A DNA stretch of 64,000 nt. Source: Clostridia bacterium (GTDB taxonomy: Bacteria > Bacillota > Clostridia > Oscillospirales > CAG-272). Every line of letters begins with the position of its first letter. Position 1 is the stretch's first letter. Under the pieces are notes generated by a model that worked only from the letters and a program-made list of their open reading frames with translations, made no database searches and was not told the origin of the DNA. Position numbers and translations under genes: made by a program. The stretch is from assembly GCA_017501245.1 (NCBI GenBank), contig JAFVXI010000013.1, forward strand, positions 1 to 64,000, read 5' to 3'. This document shows positions 25,395 to 35,729 of the stretch, in pieces.

Positions 25395-28300
25395 TTAACC
25401 TTCGCTAAGAGCCGTGCCCGGCTCCTCGGGAGTGACCGAGATGAGGAAGCTGAAGTAGTCTCTCTCCGCAGTTGCGATAAGCACCGTGTAGATGCCCGCA
25501 TCAAGCTCGCCTAGCGAGATCTCGCCGCCGAGAGAATTTTCCTCCGTGGGCGTCATGCCCTTGATCTGTGCTGCGGTCCTTCTGCCGGATACGAGATAGA
25601 GATCAAACTCCACTCCTGCGGAGTTGACCGTCAGGGTTATCTCCTCTCCGACGCCGAGATAAATTCCGTCGTCTCTATCCACCTTGAGATCTCCAATGTA
25701 TACGATGGGATCGTAGATGGAGGTAACTCTCAATCTGCCGTAAAGCTCGGTGGTGTTGCCGGAGGAGTCGGTTGCTGAATATCTGACGTCGTAAATTCCG
25801 ACGCTCTCGACGTCCTCGGGAATCGTGACGTCAATCAAGATCGACTCACCGGAATCGTCAAACGCCGTTGCGTTTGCCCTTAGGGCTGCCAATAGCTCTT
25901 CCCTGTTGCCGCCCGCTCTCACCGTCCAGACGTCCTTGTTGATCACAAGCTCGGGGGGCGTTTTGTCAAGCGGGGTAACCGAGGCAAACTGCCCGAGGTA
26001 TACGTTTCCGTATTCATCCGTCACGGTGACGTAGGGGGAAACTCCGCCAAGAGCCTCGGGGATAGCTATGGGCGTCCACTCGCCTGCGGGAGCCGTGATC
26101 TCTCTGCCGTCGGAGAGCCTTACGCTTGCATTTCTCGAGGGCTTGACGAACACCGTTTCTCCGACCTTCAATTCGAGGAGTGCGGGATCGGTGACTGCGC
26201 CCGAGCCGTCCTGCTCCTTGGCAAACTCTGCCGAGAGAGGCTCGAGGACAAGCTCGCTGACGCTGACCGAGACGCTCGAGGAGATGCCGGACATATCGGT
26301 GAAGGTGTAGGTGTAGATGCCGTTTGCGGTTACCGTCCTGACGTAGACGTAGCTGGAGTCTATAAGCTCGCCGACGAAGCCGCCGCCCTCCTTGAAGGTT
26401 ACCCTCTCGTTTACCTTAAGGGTCACCGTCATACTCTTTGCGTCGGGGGCAAGAAGCTTTTCGTAGGTGATGACGGGTGCAGTCCTGTCGATGTTGGTTA
26501 CCGCATCTAATTCCACGGTGACGAAGCTACCGTCCTCGGCGTAGCATCTGAAGCTGAGGGGAGCGTGATTATCCTTGAAGGTTACCGTGAGCTCGCTGCC
26601 CGAGCGAAGGAATTCGACCTTAGCGGCGTCAAAGTCGCCCACCGTATTGATGGAGGCTATCTCCTCGGTGAAGAGCAGCCTTGCGACCACGTCCTCGGCA
26701 GTTGCTTCTCTCAGCTTGTTTGCCGACCAGTCGACCGCTCCGACGAGGGATATCTCGTTCGGCCTCAGCTCGCTGACCGAGACGTCGACGGTTGCGGGCT
26801 TTATCTCTGTGCCGTTATACTTCATCTTATAGAGAAGCTGATAGGTGTCGTTTTCGGTGAGGTCGACGTAGGGAAGGCCTTTATATTCGCCGTCCTCGGT
26901 CTCGATGCCTATCTGCATACCTGCCGAGAGTATCTCGAGCTCGGTTGCTCCCTCGGGAGCTACGAGGTAGGCTCTGACGCCCTTGTCGGTTACGACCTTT
27001 CTGACGGTTGGGCGAGGAGCCTCACCCACGTTGTTTATATCGAAGGCTACGCTTGATACGTTGCCCTCTCTGTCCACCGCAAAGACGGTGAATTTCGCCG
27101 CCCCCGTGACCGTTAAGAGCTTTGAATTAAGCTCTACACCCTCGATCTCGTCGCTGACGCCGTTCTCAAACGAGGGTGCCTCGGCGTAAAGTCCTTCCTT
27201 AACGAAGAGCCTCACTCTGTTTGCGTCCGAGATCTCAAAGAGGAAGCGATAGGAGGTTGACCAGCCCATCCTCTCAAGCAGCTTAGCCATATTTGCTCTC
27301 TCGCCCGAGAAGGCGAAGACGGTGTAGCCATCGTAGCTTGAAAGCGAGAAGAGATCTCTGCGTGAGGTGAGCTGAAGGAGAAGCTTTTCCTCAGACCATT
27401 CGCCGCCGAGGCTTGAATAAGCCAGCACCTGTATCGCAGGAGCAACGGCGTCATCCTCGTCGCCGAAGCTGACCTCGGGGATCTCTCTCTGGGGATACGG
27501 AAGCGAGACGGTTATCTCGCCTAACTCGACGTCTTTGTCGCCGTTACCGAGCCTTGCAACGAGAGTGCCCGCAGCGAAGGTGTAGGTGCGGCTGCCGCCG
27601 GGAGTAAAGGTGAAGATGGGGGGTGCGCCCGTCGCCTTGTCTATGATCTCGAAGTTCGGATCGCTGACGTAGGCGTTGACCTCGCCGTAGATGAACTTCT
27701 CGCCCGTCAAGGGATCTGTTGCGGGAGAGGAGATATCGGGCGAGAAGGATATCTCAACCTTGGGCTTGACTATATTGTCAACAAGGATGAAATACATCTT
27801 CTCGTTGCCCTCGTGATCAAGATATCGGTAGGAGAACCTTGCGTTTGCCGTCAGGGTAACTGTAACGCTGTCGGTTCCGTTGCCGTCGACGGACATGATG
27901 TCGTAGTCGATGATGTCGGCGTAAACCTTATTGCCCGACTGTTTGATCGTTACCGTAACCTCATTTGCGGTCTTTGCCGTAGTGCTGATCTCTACCGTGC
28001 TGTCGATATCATCCACCTTGATGTCGTCTATCAGATAGTCGATCGGGATCCTGTTGCCGTAAAGGTCGGTGAACTCGACCGTGTGGTAGCCGCCCGAGCC
28101 CTCGGCGTTGTTTTTGGAGAATTTGCCTGTTCTGACGCCGACTCCGATACCGTCTATCGTTGCGAAGGTGGGCGTTACCACCGCTCCGCTCTCGGTCATA
28201 CTGACGTTCTTAACGCCGTAATCGATGTAATAGAGAGTCAGCTCGCCGCCGTATAGCGGCCTCTTGATCTCCTCGCCTGCACCGTCCTCGTAAACGTAGT

Positions 28301-31300
28301 ATTCGGGTGAGGAGTAGGTCTCTCCGTAGCCGTTATCAAATTCCAGCCTGTAATAGAGCTTGCGCTCGGTGCCCGCAGGGCTTTCCGCCGTGGCTCTCGG
28401 ATTTCCGAAGCCGAACTCAATGCCCTCGGTGCTGTCGTAGCCGAATACGGCAAGCTCCGCTCCCGTGAAGCCGTACTCGGTATTTGCCTCGAAGAGCGGG
28501 AGAGTTACCTCTCCGTCAATGCCGTCACCCCAGATGGTGATGGTTGATAGCGTCGTGATAAGATCGGCGTTGTCGATATTCTCGAGCCTTACCGTTGCGC
28601 CCTGGAGATCGGCACCGTAGCTGATTACCGTGTCGGAGAAATTCGGGTAGATATCGTTCGTGCTGATGTGGAAGAGGTTGCGCCCGAGAGAAGCACTGCC
28701 AACAGACCTGTCTTCAACTCTGACGTCATCGCCGTCCACGTTTTTGACGAGATAGCTCTCGAAGCCGAGCAGGATATTGCCGTTGTAGCTCGCCTCGTTA
28801 TACATCACTCGCCAGCTGATATCGCCGTCGTCGATGAAATAGGGGTTGTCGAAATACTGTCCTACGTAGGAGATGTTATACTCCTTCTCGTAGGCGACTC
28901 CGCCGTAGACGTTGTGTCGCTGTGCGTTTCCGAGCTGGGGAGCAACGACCGCCACTCCGCCGTACTCGTCGATCGCAACGAATGCCGCCGTGCATAGCGC
29001 ATTATAGTGCGGGAAGTCGGAGGTGTAGCTGTTTTCGGTAAGGATGGCGTATTCGCCCTCCTTCAGCCCCGACCTCAGGATAGTCAGTCCGTTTATCAGC
29101 TCCTCGCCGTTCACGTCGGTGTCTAAGAGGGTCTGTTCGAGAACGCCGTCCTCATTAAAGATGCCGAGCTTCATACCGTAGGTGGACCAGAGCTGAACGT
29201 CGAGCTCGCCCGAGCCGTTGAAGGAGTAGGCGGTTTCGATAAACATTCTGATGCTGTCGATGTTGACAACGCTTTCCACGTCGGAGGGGTTGTGCGATGG
29301 GATGTAATCCTCTATCGCCACGTTGAGCGTCGGCGCCTTGTCGGTTACGGTAACGGTGAAGTAGCGCACCGGAGTGACGTAGCCGTTTTCAAGCTTTGCC
29401 TGATAGCAGAAGGTGTTGACACCCTTTACGAGGTGGAGGCTGCCGATCGCATCCGCACCCTTGGGGATAGTGTTTTTATCGTAGATCTCGTTTAGTCTGT
29501 TGTAGACCGTGAGGCTGTCGGATCTGAGGTCAAGCTCAAAGTGCGCACTGTCGATCTCCTGCTGTGTGGGAGCGGATAGAATGTTCCAGAGCTTGAAGCC
29601 CTCTATGGCTCCGACGGTCAATCCCTCTACGGTTTTGGTGACGCCGGGGGCGGAAAGCTCGACCGTTATGCTGTCTACACCGTAGGAATATACGGCGAAG
29701 AGCCTGCTTCGCATTGTTTCGCCACCCGTTATTACCGAGATGCCGAAGTCGGTGAAGTAGTCCTCGGCGAGGGGATCCCTCGACTTGACTATCGCAGAGT
29801 AGCTCGTAGGATCGTTTATCTTATTGATATTTCCGGGAGAGGAATAGCTATACTCCCAGACGCCTGCACTGTCTGCTACCTGTGCGTCGAGGACTATGCG
29901 CCCCGAGGTGTAGGTGTCCTCGTGACCGGAGAGAGATCTGACCGTCACGGAGAGGTAGTAAGCACCCGTTTCATAGGGTGAGCCGTTCATATCGGTGTTT
30001 CCGACGGTGAAATACTGGCTGCCCGAGGCGCTGATGCCTACCGCCTTATCCACGAGGACGTCGCCGCCCTCGCCTACCTTATAGAATTCAATGAAGGAAT
30101 TTTCATAATCGAGGTCGAGATATCCGAAGCTGGCATCGGCTATATTTGCGATCGAGAAGTGGATCTGCATATTGCGCATTGCGCCGAAGCCGATCTCGCT
30201 CTGCCTGATAAGGATCGGATCTGCGCCCTCGGGGAGAGCCTCAGCAATTATCTCGTCCTTTCTGTCGACGAGCTTGCCGAAGCTTACGGAGTGGACTTCC
30301 CTATCCTCGTCGAGCGGGGAGGCAAATCTCACGGTGAGGTAGTTCGGATCCTTATAATACGAGCCGTCGAGCGCACTCTCGTAGGATTTGTCACCCACGG
30401 CGGGAAGCATGCTTCCGTACCCGTTCTCAAAGCTGATCTTCAATTCGCCGTAGTAGCCGAACAGCTCCTCGAGCAGATGACCCTCGAGCGGATCGCCCTC
30501 CGAATAGCTGACGGGGCCCTCGACCTCGGTGTATACCACGTCGCCTCCCGATCTCTCGGTCTTGACCTTATAATACTGAGCCTTGTCGGAGTACGTGCCG
30601 TCCTTACCTAAGAGGTCGAGGATGCTGACCTTCTCGCCCGTCCTGACGAGGACGACGTAGATAAAGTCCTGTGCCCCGATGGGGGTGATCGTCACTCTCG
30701 TGTAGGCATCGTCGCCGGTCAGAGTTGATGCTGCGGGGCCATCGACGATCAGCTCGTGATAGGTTGAAACCGCCATGCCGTCGGTCTTAAGCTCTGCCCT
30801 TGTTGCGGGCTTCTCGAGGCTGAGGCTGACGTAGGTGCTGACCGGCTCGGAGTAGTTTAGGAATTTGTCGTAGGCTCTGACCCAGATCGTTTCGCTGATG
30901 ACCTTGCTTGCCGCAGGGTCGATGCCGCCGTACTCACGGATGAAGGAGCCGGTGACGTCGGTGCCCGAGGCATCGATGATTATCGGCGTCCAGCTGACGC
31001 CCTCGGCACCGGGGTCATCGCCGACGTAGTACTGCAAGCCCTCGACGACCGAGTGATCGACGGCAGCCACCGAAACGTCAAGAACTATCTTGGTGTTTTC
31101 CGAAGTGGCGGTGGCAGTCTTGCTGACTATCTTTACCTCCGGGGGGACCTCGTCTATAACGTAGTCGAGTAGAATGGGAAGGTCCTTTGCGTCGTTGAGA
31201 TTTCCTGCCGCGTCGGTCAGTCTGACGTCGAGCAGCAGATCCTCAAGATAGACCGAGGGCTGATCAATGAAGATATGCAGGTAGAGCTTTTCGGGATCGT

Positions 31301-33383
31301 TTGCCACGGTTAATGAGCCGACCCTTTCATAGCCGCCCTTGGCTATCGTTGCCTCGGCGGTGTAGCCCTCCTTTGAGGTCGGAGGTATCGGGTCTGTCGA
31401 CAACAGATACCTGAAATCGACCTCATCCTCGACCTTGGCTCCGAGGCTGACTGTGACCTCGCCACCAACAAGCCCCGCGATCCTCTCGTAGTCTACCGTG
31501 TCGGCGAGGACGAGCTCTACTACCGCTGAGTAATATCTGTTGCCCTCCTCCTCGGACTTCTTATCCTCGAGGAGCCTTGCGGCTACGGTGGGTGCGGTGG
31601 AGTCAAGCCTCATATCCGTGATCGGCCTATCGAAGTAGGGATAGAAGCCAAGATCCGGGATGCTTTCGATAACCTCGGTGACGATGATGACGGGGTCAGC
31701 GCCCGCCTCGACATCCACCTTCGCACCCACGGGGATGCGGATCTTTTCAAACAGGACTACCGAGCCCTTGATCGTTCCGTTATCGTAGACGTAGTTTCTT
31801 GAGTATTCCATAGCCCTCGTCGGCGCCACCGTTATATAGTTGCCGCTCGGGTCTTTGACGTTCAGCTTAAGTCTGATCTGCTTCCACTGATTTTCGGTTA
31901 ACGTCCTGGATATGTAAGCCTTTATTGTCATATCCGTGGCAGAACTGATGAAAAGGTTTTCGGGTAAGAGGCTGTCCGCGCCGATCTTACCGTTTGCGAT
32001 GGCGAGGGTCTTATCGTTGTGGATCTCTATCTGCTCGATGCCGAAGGATGGCTCGTTGAACTGCTCGCCGAAGCTCCAGTTCACTATACTGTCGAGGTTT
32101 AGAGAGTTGCCCGCCATGTCGGTTACGGCGGTGATCTTTTCGCTCCTGCGAGTTAAACTGCCGTAGGCGGATCTGAACGAGTAGAGCGCCTTTTCGGGAC
32201 CGTCCTCAAGATCTGCCTTGACGTCTATCGCCGTGCCCGTGTAGACCCTTAGCTCATGCCTCTCGGGGAAGCCGACGCCCGTGATCCTGTTGACACGGTA
32301 TTTCTTATAGTGATATCTGCCGATGTTTGCCTTGAGGGTCATGGTGCAGTCGTTGCCGACGTCGCTGGCGTAGAGCTTGATCTTGTTCTTTTCTCCGCTC
32401 TCCATATCCTCGATCTCAACCTCTATCCACATCTCGTTCAGGTAGGCGGATGAGTGGGCATATTCATAATCTGCAAATCTTATACCCTCGTTGAAGCTTA
32501 GCTTCATTATGAGGTCGGCATCGTCGTTTTCATGTATCTGTTGGCTGATGCTGATGTCGGTTACCGAAGGTGAGGTGTCGTCAACGAGCATAGCCATAAC
32601 GTCGGTGTAGCTGCCATTGTAGCGATAGCCGTCGATGCTGCCCGAGATGGACACGACCTCGCCAAGGGGGATGCGCAGGGTGTCAAACTGCCCGTTTGTC
32701 GTAAGCTCCTTGTCGTATTGATAGGTCTTGCCGTCGGACTTAAGGACGAGAGCGTCGAGGACGACGTGCGTGTAGCCCTGCTGCCTTGCGCCGTAGACCA
32801 GAGTGAGATGATCCTTGTTGAGATGCAGGACGTCGTAGACGTAGCTGCCTGTAAGGAAGTTGGTGTAGTTGTCGGCGTTGTCGCCGCCTGTGTTAACTCC
32901 GAAGGTCAGCTTCTGACCGTAGACGGCGAGGTCTGGATGCAGGGTCTGCGATCTGATGCCCGGGATGCCACGGCCGTCAAACTTTGCGTAGGAGCCGGCA
33001 TAACGGTTTTGAACGTAGTAGCCGAGCATCGCACCGAGAGACGCCGTATAGTAGTCGCTGTGGTCGGCAGAGCGGCCGTTCGTTTCGATGCTTTTCATAG
33101 CGCTGTCGTAGAAATCAAGGATCTTTGACCTCACGACGGGATAATAGTATTGATGCACGGTGGGTTTGTACGGATTGCTATTTACAGTGGGGAGAACTAT
33201 CTCGCTGTAGCTCGGCTCGTCACCGCCCACCGTCTGGTCAGTGCCACCGGGTGCGGCAAAGAGGGGGAGGGAGAGCAGTCCGCTCGCCATATAGTAGACG
33301 GGGAATGCCGTAACGCTGAACACCACCGCCAGCAACAGAAGCGATACCGCTAATTTATATATTATGGAAGATTTCTTCGTCAT
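25395..33383 (-). CDS. Giant secreted protein with many Ig-like repeats
   Basis: 2662 residues, the largest gene in the window. The N-terminus is a signal peptide (IIYKLAVSLLLLAVVFSVTAF). The remainder is acidic and beta-rich with serial Ig-like modules, many starting with a D-x-TAP or PPE-type junction (for example DRTAPVITYEKLLAP and TPPELVINKDVWTVRAGG, the latter followed by a DUF5011-type GIYDVRYSATDSSGN). There is no C-terminal membrane span or sortase signal, unlike the next two proteins, so it may be released or held by partners. Its ATG overlaps the TGA of the TetR gene (4 bases), so the regulator and the structural gene are translationally coupled. Function unknown; a surface fibre or polysaccharide-binding role is a guess. 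Confidence 0.7.
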   Translation of the reverse strand: MTKKSSIIYKLAVSLLLLAVVFSVTAFPVYYMASGLLSLPLFAAPGGTDQTVGGDEPSYSEIVLPTVNSNPYKPTVHQYYYPVVRSKILDFYDSAMKSIETNGRSADHSDYYTASLGAMLGYYVQNRYAGSYAKFDGRGIPGIRSQTLHPDLAVYGQKLTFGVNTGGDNADNYTNFLTGSYVYDVLHLNKDHLTLVYGARQQGYTHVVLDALVLKSDGKTYQYDKELTTNGQFDTLRIPLGEVVSISGSIDGYRYNGSYTDVMAMLVDDTSPSVTDISISQQIHENDDADLIMKLSFNEGIRFADYEYAHSSAYLNEMWIEVEIEDMESGEKNKIKLYASDVGNDCTMTLKANIGRYHYKKYRVNRITGVGFPERHELRVYTGTAIDVKADLEDGPEKALYSFRSAYGSLTRRSEKITAVTDMAGNSLNLDSIVNWSFGEQFNEPSFGIEQIEIHNDKTLAIANGKIGADSLLPENLFISSATDMTIKAYISRTLTENQWKQIRLKLNVKDPSGNYITVAPTRAMEYSRNYVYDNGTIKGSVVLFEKIRIPVGAKVDVEAGADPVIIVTEVIESIPDLGFYPYFDRPITDMRLDSTAPTVAARLLEDKKSEEEGNRYYSAVVELVLADTVDYERIAGLVGGEVTVSLGAKVEDEVDFRYLLSTDPIPPTSKEGYTAEATIAKGGYERVGSLTVANDPEKLYLHIFIDQPSVYLEDLLLDVRLTDAAGNLNDAKDLPILLDYVIDEVPPEVKIVSKTATATSENTKIVLDVSVAAVDHSVVEGLQYYVGDDPGAEGVSWTPIIIDASGTDVTGSFIREYGGIDPAASKVISETIWVRAYDKFLNYSEPVSTYVSLSLEKPATRAELKTDGMAVSTYHELIVDGPAASTLTGDDAYTRVTITPIGAQDFIYVVLVRTGEKVSILDLLGKDGTYSDKAQYYKVKTERSGGDVVYTEVEGPVSYSEGDPLEGHLLEELFGYYGELKISFENGYGSMLPAVGDKSYESALDGSYYKDPNYLTVRFASPLDEDREVHSVSFGKLVDRKDEIIAEALPEGADPILIRQSEIGFGAMRNMQIHFSIANIADASFGYLDLDYENSFIEFYKVGEGGDVLVDKAVGISASGSQYFTVGNTDMNGSPYETGAYYLSVTVRSLSGHEDTYTSGRIVLDAQVADSAGVWEYSYSSPGNINKINDPTSYSAIVKSRDPLAEDYFTDFGISVITGGETMRSRLFAVYSYGVDSITVELSAPGVTKTVEGLTVGAIEGFKLWNILSAPTQQEIDSAHFELDLRSDSLTVYNRLNEIYDKNTIPKGADAIGSLHLVKGVNTFCYQAKLENGYVTPVRYFTVTVTDKAPTLNVAIEDYIPSHNPSDVESVVNIDSIRMFIETAYSFNGSGELDVQLWSTYGMKLGIFNEDGVLEQTLLDTDVNGEELINGLTILRSGLKEGEYAILTENSYTSDFPHYNALCTAAFVAIDEYGGVAVVAPQLGNAQRHNVYGGVAYEKEYNISYVGQYFDNPYFIDDGDISWRVMYNEASYNGNILLGFESYLVKNVDGDDVRVEDRSVGSASLGRNLFHISTNDIYPNFSDTVISYGADLQGATVRLENIDNADLITTLSTITIWGDGIDGEVTLPLFEANTEYGFTGAELAVFGYDSTEGIEFGFGNPRATAESPAGTERKLYYRLEFDNGYGETYSSPEYYVYEDGAGEEIKRPLYGGELTLYYIDYGVKNVSMTESGAVVTPTFATIDGIGVGVRTGKFSKNNAEGSGGYHTVEFTDLYGNRIPIDYLIDDIKVDDIDSTVEISTTAKTANEVTVTIKQSGNKVYADIIDYDIMSVDGNGTDSVTVTLTANARFSYRYLDHEGNEKMYFILVDNIVKPKVEISFSPDISSPATDPLTGEKFIYGEVNAYVSDPNFEIIDKATGAPPIFTFTPGGSRTYTFAAGTLVARLGNGDKDVELGEITVSLPYPQREIPEVSFGDEDDAVAPAIQVLAYSSLGGEWSEEKLLLQLTSRRDLFSLSSYDGYTVFAFSGERANMAKLLERMGWSTSYRFLFEISDANRVRLFVKEGLYAEAPSFENGVSDEIEGVELNSKLLTVTGAAKFTVFAVDREGNVSSVAFDINNVGEAPRPTVRKVVTDKGVRAYLVAPEGATELEILSAGMQIGIETEDGEYKGLPYVDLTENDTYQLLYKMKYNGTEIKPATVDVSVSELRPNEISLVGAVDWSANKLREATAEDVVARLLFTEEIASINTVGDFDAAKVEFLRSGSELTVTFKDNHAPLSFRCYAEDGSFVTVELDAVTNIDRTAPVITYEKLLAPDAKSMTVTLKVNERVTFKEGGGFVGELIDSSYVYVRTVTANGIYTYTFTDMSGISSSVSVSVSELVLEPLSAEFAKEQDGSGAVTDPALLELKVGETVFVKPSRNASVRLSDGREITAPAGEWTPIAIPEALGGVSPYVTVTDEYGNVYLGQFASVTPLDKTPPELVINKDVWTVRAGGNREELLAALRANATAFDDSGESILIDVTIPEDVESVGIYDVRYSATDSSGNTTELYGRLRVTSIYDPIVYIGDLKVDRDDGIYLGVGEEITLTVNSAGVEFDLYLVSGRRTAAQIKGMTPTEENSLGGEISLGELDAGIYTVLIATAERDYFSFLISVTPEEPGTALSEG

Positions 33384-34096
33384 ACCTTATCTCCTTTGGT
33401 TGTTTCGCTTGTGACGTAGGAGTCTATCTCCTCCTCCGTAAGTGCGCCCGTGTATTCAATGAATTCGAGCAGCAGCTCCCTGCCGATCCTGCGGTAGTCC
33501 ATGCCGAGGACCTTATCGACCTTTCTGCGCCAGATCTCCTCGGGAACTCCGTAGATCATCATTATCGAGCCTATCGCACCCGAGATCCTGACGTCAAGCC
33601 CCGGGGAAAACTCGGTCTCCATAAACGTCGTATACTCGATGCCCGAGACGAGAAGCTCTGCTTCCTTATAGTTCGTTTCACCCCATCCGCGGCAGAACTC
33701 GCCGAAGATGCCTGCGGCTCGCTCACAGTCGTTGCGCCTTATGATCTCAAGTGTCATAGGGCTTTTGTAAGCCGAAAGAAAGAGGTCTCTTACTACGGGG
33801 TCGCCGTCGCAGCCTGCCGTAACCGATGCAAGCTCGAGGCAGAAGGCGAGCAGGGCGCTCGTTCCGTCCTCCGTCAGCTCTCGCATCCTCCGCCACTGGA
33901 AGTCACACAGCATCCTGATGACAAGCGCTAAGAGATGCTCCTTCGTCGGGAAATAGAAGGTGAGGTTTCCCGTGCTGATGCCGACCTCGTCGGAGATCAT
34001 CTTCGCCGTCGTCGCCGTATAGCCGTCGGTCAGAAATCTCCTGGTCGCCACCTTGACGATGTCGCACCTCGTTATGTTTATCCTCCGTCTTGCCAC
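33380..34096 (-). CDS. TetR/AcrR-family regulator heading the giant-protein run
   Basis: 238 residues from a GTG at 34096 (MARRRINITRC), which has CGGAGGTAAGC before it. The longer frame from 34135 has no ribosome site, and the shorter start also matches the paralogue at 34981-35691. The N-terminal helix-turn-helix is clear: AKMISDEVGISTGNLTFYFPTKEHLL. The C-terminal ligand domain is helical and unassigned. The gene is coupled by a 4-base overlap to the 2662-residue surface protein. A 9+9 bp palindrome just after its transcription start suggests autoregulation, so the protein probably controls the three giant secreted proteins. Ligand unknown. Confidence 0.85.
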   Translation of the reverse strand: MARRRINITRCDIVKVATRRFLTDGYTATTAKMISDEVGISTGNLTFYFPTKEHLLALVIRMLCDFQWRRMRELTEDGTSALLAFCLELASVTAGCDGDPVVRDLFLSAYKSPMTLEIIRRNDCERAAGIFGEFCRGWGETNYKEAELLVSGIEYTTFMETEFSPGLDVRISGAIGSIMMIYGVPEEIWRRKVDKVLGMDYRRIGRELLLEFIEYTGALTEEEIDSYVTSETTKGDKV

Positions 34097-34265
34097 GCTT
34101 ACCTCCGTTCTCCGCCGTCGGGTGTGCCGAGCCATGCGGCTCGCTTTCGCATTTTGCGCCTTGGCTGTATTTTCGGGGGAATACTGCCCTGCCGACGCTC
34201 TTCCCTTTTCAGGGTATGCATTTATATCCCGTGTCGGTGTTTTTCTGTCAGACCTTGTAGTCGTA

Positions 34266-34331
34266 CTAGTTTAGGTGTTTTGCTAAACTAGGTTTTTTAC
34301 TAATTATAGCACGCCTACTAAAATCTGTCAA
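34266..34331 (-). promoter_or_regulatory. Promoter and palindromic operator of the TetR/giant-protein unit
   Basis: Minus strand: TTGACA (34326-34331), 17 bases, TATAAT (34303-34308). Five bases beyond the expected start lies CTAGTTTAG-N8-CTAAACTAG (34266-34291), a perfect 9+9 bp inverted repeat of the size TetR dimers bind. Confidence 0.8.
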
Positions 34332-34442
34332 TAGATTTGACAAAAAAATAGCAAATTAATAATTATTAATATATTCCCTCTTACCCCCTCGGTGAGATCT
34401 ATTCAGCGGACGATGTGAGAGGCTGAGGCGACAGCTCATCTG

Positions 34443-34601
34443 ATGATGCGGGTAAGAATCGGACTAGAAGCCTACCGACAGAAAAACGGACAGGCCTACG
34501 TTTCGGCAGATAAAGCCGCTCATTCGATGGGATATGCCGCTCCTTACGTAAAAAAAGCCTCCGCACATAATCTGTGCGGAGGCGAGGATCATCTCGGATA
34601 A
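34443..34601 (+). other. Small open frame of doubtful status
   Basis: An ATG-to-TAA frame of 52 codons beginning MMRVRIGLEAYRQKNGQAY. It has protein-like composition but no ribosome site, and its 3' half contains a terminator hairpin for the other strand. It may be a remnant. The region 34136-34980 otherwise holds only the promoter, terminators and a second remnant. Confidence 0.2.
34550..34583 (-). terminator. Strong intrinsic terminator
   Basis: GCCTCCGCACA/TGTGCGGAGGC, 11-bp perfect stem, followed by seven U on the minus strand. It now follows only the remnant frame at 34623-34754, which suggests that a real minus-strand gene once ended here. Confidence 0.75.
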
Positions 34602-34622
34602 TCCACTATATTAAAGTATTCT

Positions 34623-34754
34623 TTAGAGAGCTTTGATAAAAGCAAGCGCCTCGTCATTACGCCCGGCGCCGAGCACGGCATATGCTTTTCGGTCGGCGAG
34701 GAGGAATATATCTCCGAACTTCGTGATTTCTTTGGTCCGATCGAGCAAGCCTCG
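34623..34754 (-). pseudogene. Gene remnant, YcxB-like C-terminus
   Basis: A 43-codon open stretch with no start, bounded upstream by a stop. It reads TKEITKFGDIFLLADRKAYA, then GAGRNDEALAFIKAL. The pattern (hydrophobic strand, charged turn, terminal amphipathic helix) resembles the C-terminal end of YcxB-like membrane-associated proteins. A proper terminator lies 40 bases downstream. The upstream sequence shows stops in this frame, so the gene is decayed. Confidence 0.3.
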
Positions 34755-34901
34755 CTATCTAAAGGCTGATGCCTTTAAGATGATTTTTATCAGAAAGCGG
34801 CGCAAAATGCTTTTATGATGACAACCTTTATTTACATCTACCTGATAATATGCCCAATTTAATCCCGGATAAATAAGAATGCCGCCCAAACACCCACAAT
34901 G

Positions 34902-34946
34902 AAAAAACGAGCGGACGAGATCGGCATTGCCGTCGTCCGCTCGTTT
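34902..34946 (-). terminator. Terminator of the second TetR gene
   Basis: A 14-bp stem, AAACGAGCGGACGA/TCGTCCGCTCGTTT, with T runs on both strands, about 35 bases beyond the stop codon. Confidence 0.75.
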
Positions 34947-34980
34947 ATTTTTTATGTAGAAATGCTTTGATCAAAGGGCA

Positions 34981-35691
34981 TTACTTCTCGTGCTTTATCC
35001 TCGTTTTGAAGATATGCTCAAGCTCAAGCTCGGATATCGAGCCAGCATACTCGATAAACTCGGTGATAATATCCCTGCCTATCCGGCGATAATCCATAGC
35101 CATGACCTTGTTAACCTTCTCGCGCCAGACGTTCTCCGGCACACGGTAGATCATCATAATAGATCCGATTGCGCCCGCAAGCCTTACGTCAAGTGCAGGC
35201 GAAGCCTCGGTGTTCATCAGCGTTGCAAACTCGATGCCCGAGACGATCGTTTCAGCCTCGTCATAGTACACGTCGCGCCAATCCGCACAATAATCGCCGA
35301 ACACCTCGGGTGCTCTCGCTCTGTCGCTCTTTCTGATGATGTCGAGCGTCATCGGGTGAGTGTAAGCGGAGATATAAAGATCCCTCGCCATGGGATCATC
35401 CTCACAGCTGGCTGCCATTGCGGCAATCTCCAAGCAAAACGCAAGCTTTGCGCTCGCTCCCTCATCGGTGAGCTGCTTCATCTTCTTCCACTGGAAGTCA
35501 CACATTATAGTGATCAAAAGGGAGAGAAGGTGCTCTTTAGTCGGAAAATAGAAGGTCAGGTTACCGGTGCTGATGCCGATCTTATCGCAGATCATTTTAG
35601 CCGTGGTTTTTGAATAGCCCTCCGTCAGAAACATCTTCGTCGCAGTTTTGATTATTTCGCATCGGGTGGCGTTTATCAGTCGTTTAGCCAT
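34981..35691 (-). CDS. TetR/AcrR-family regulator, paralogue of the 33380 gene
   Basis: 236 residues and closely similar to the other TetR protein along its whole length (both have MICDKIGIS/MISDEVGIS and STGNLTFYFPTKEHLL in the HTH, CDFQWKKM/CDFQWRRM after it, and a shared GSIMMIYxVPExxWRxKV near the C-terminus). The ATG has GGAGG-type bases upstream. It stands alone between terminators with its own strong promoter. Its promoter region shows no copy of the 9+9 bp palindrome, only a TTTAGCAAAAC segment that also occurs inside that palindrome. The pair suggests a tandem duplication, with the copies now bound to different signals or sites. Confidence 0.85.
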   Translation of the reverse strand: MAKRLINATRCEIIKTATKMFLTEGYSKTTAKMICDKIGISTGNLTFYFPTKEHLLSLLITIMCDFQWKKMKQLTDEGASAKLAFCLEIAAMAASCEDDPMARDLYISAYTHPMTLDIIRKSDRARAPEVFGDYCADWRDVYYDEAETIVSGIEFATLMNTEASPALDVRLAGAIGSIMMIYRVPENVWREKVNKVMAMDYRRIGRDIITEFIEYAGSISELELEHIFKTRIKHEK

Positions 35692-35729
35692 TTTCTCCTC
35701 CTTAAAGCATTATACCAGACTTTGTTAAA

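Noticed and set aside
12834-33383. Sortase-anchored surface proteins
   Set aside because: No LPXTG-like motif followed by a hydrophobic stretch and basic tail was found; two proteins end in plain membrane spans and one has none.
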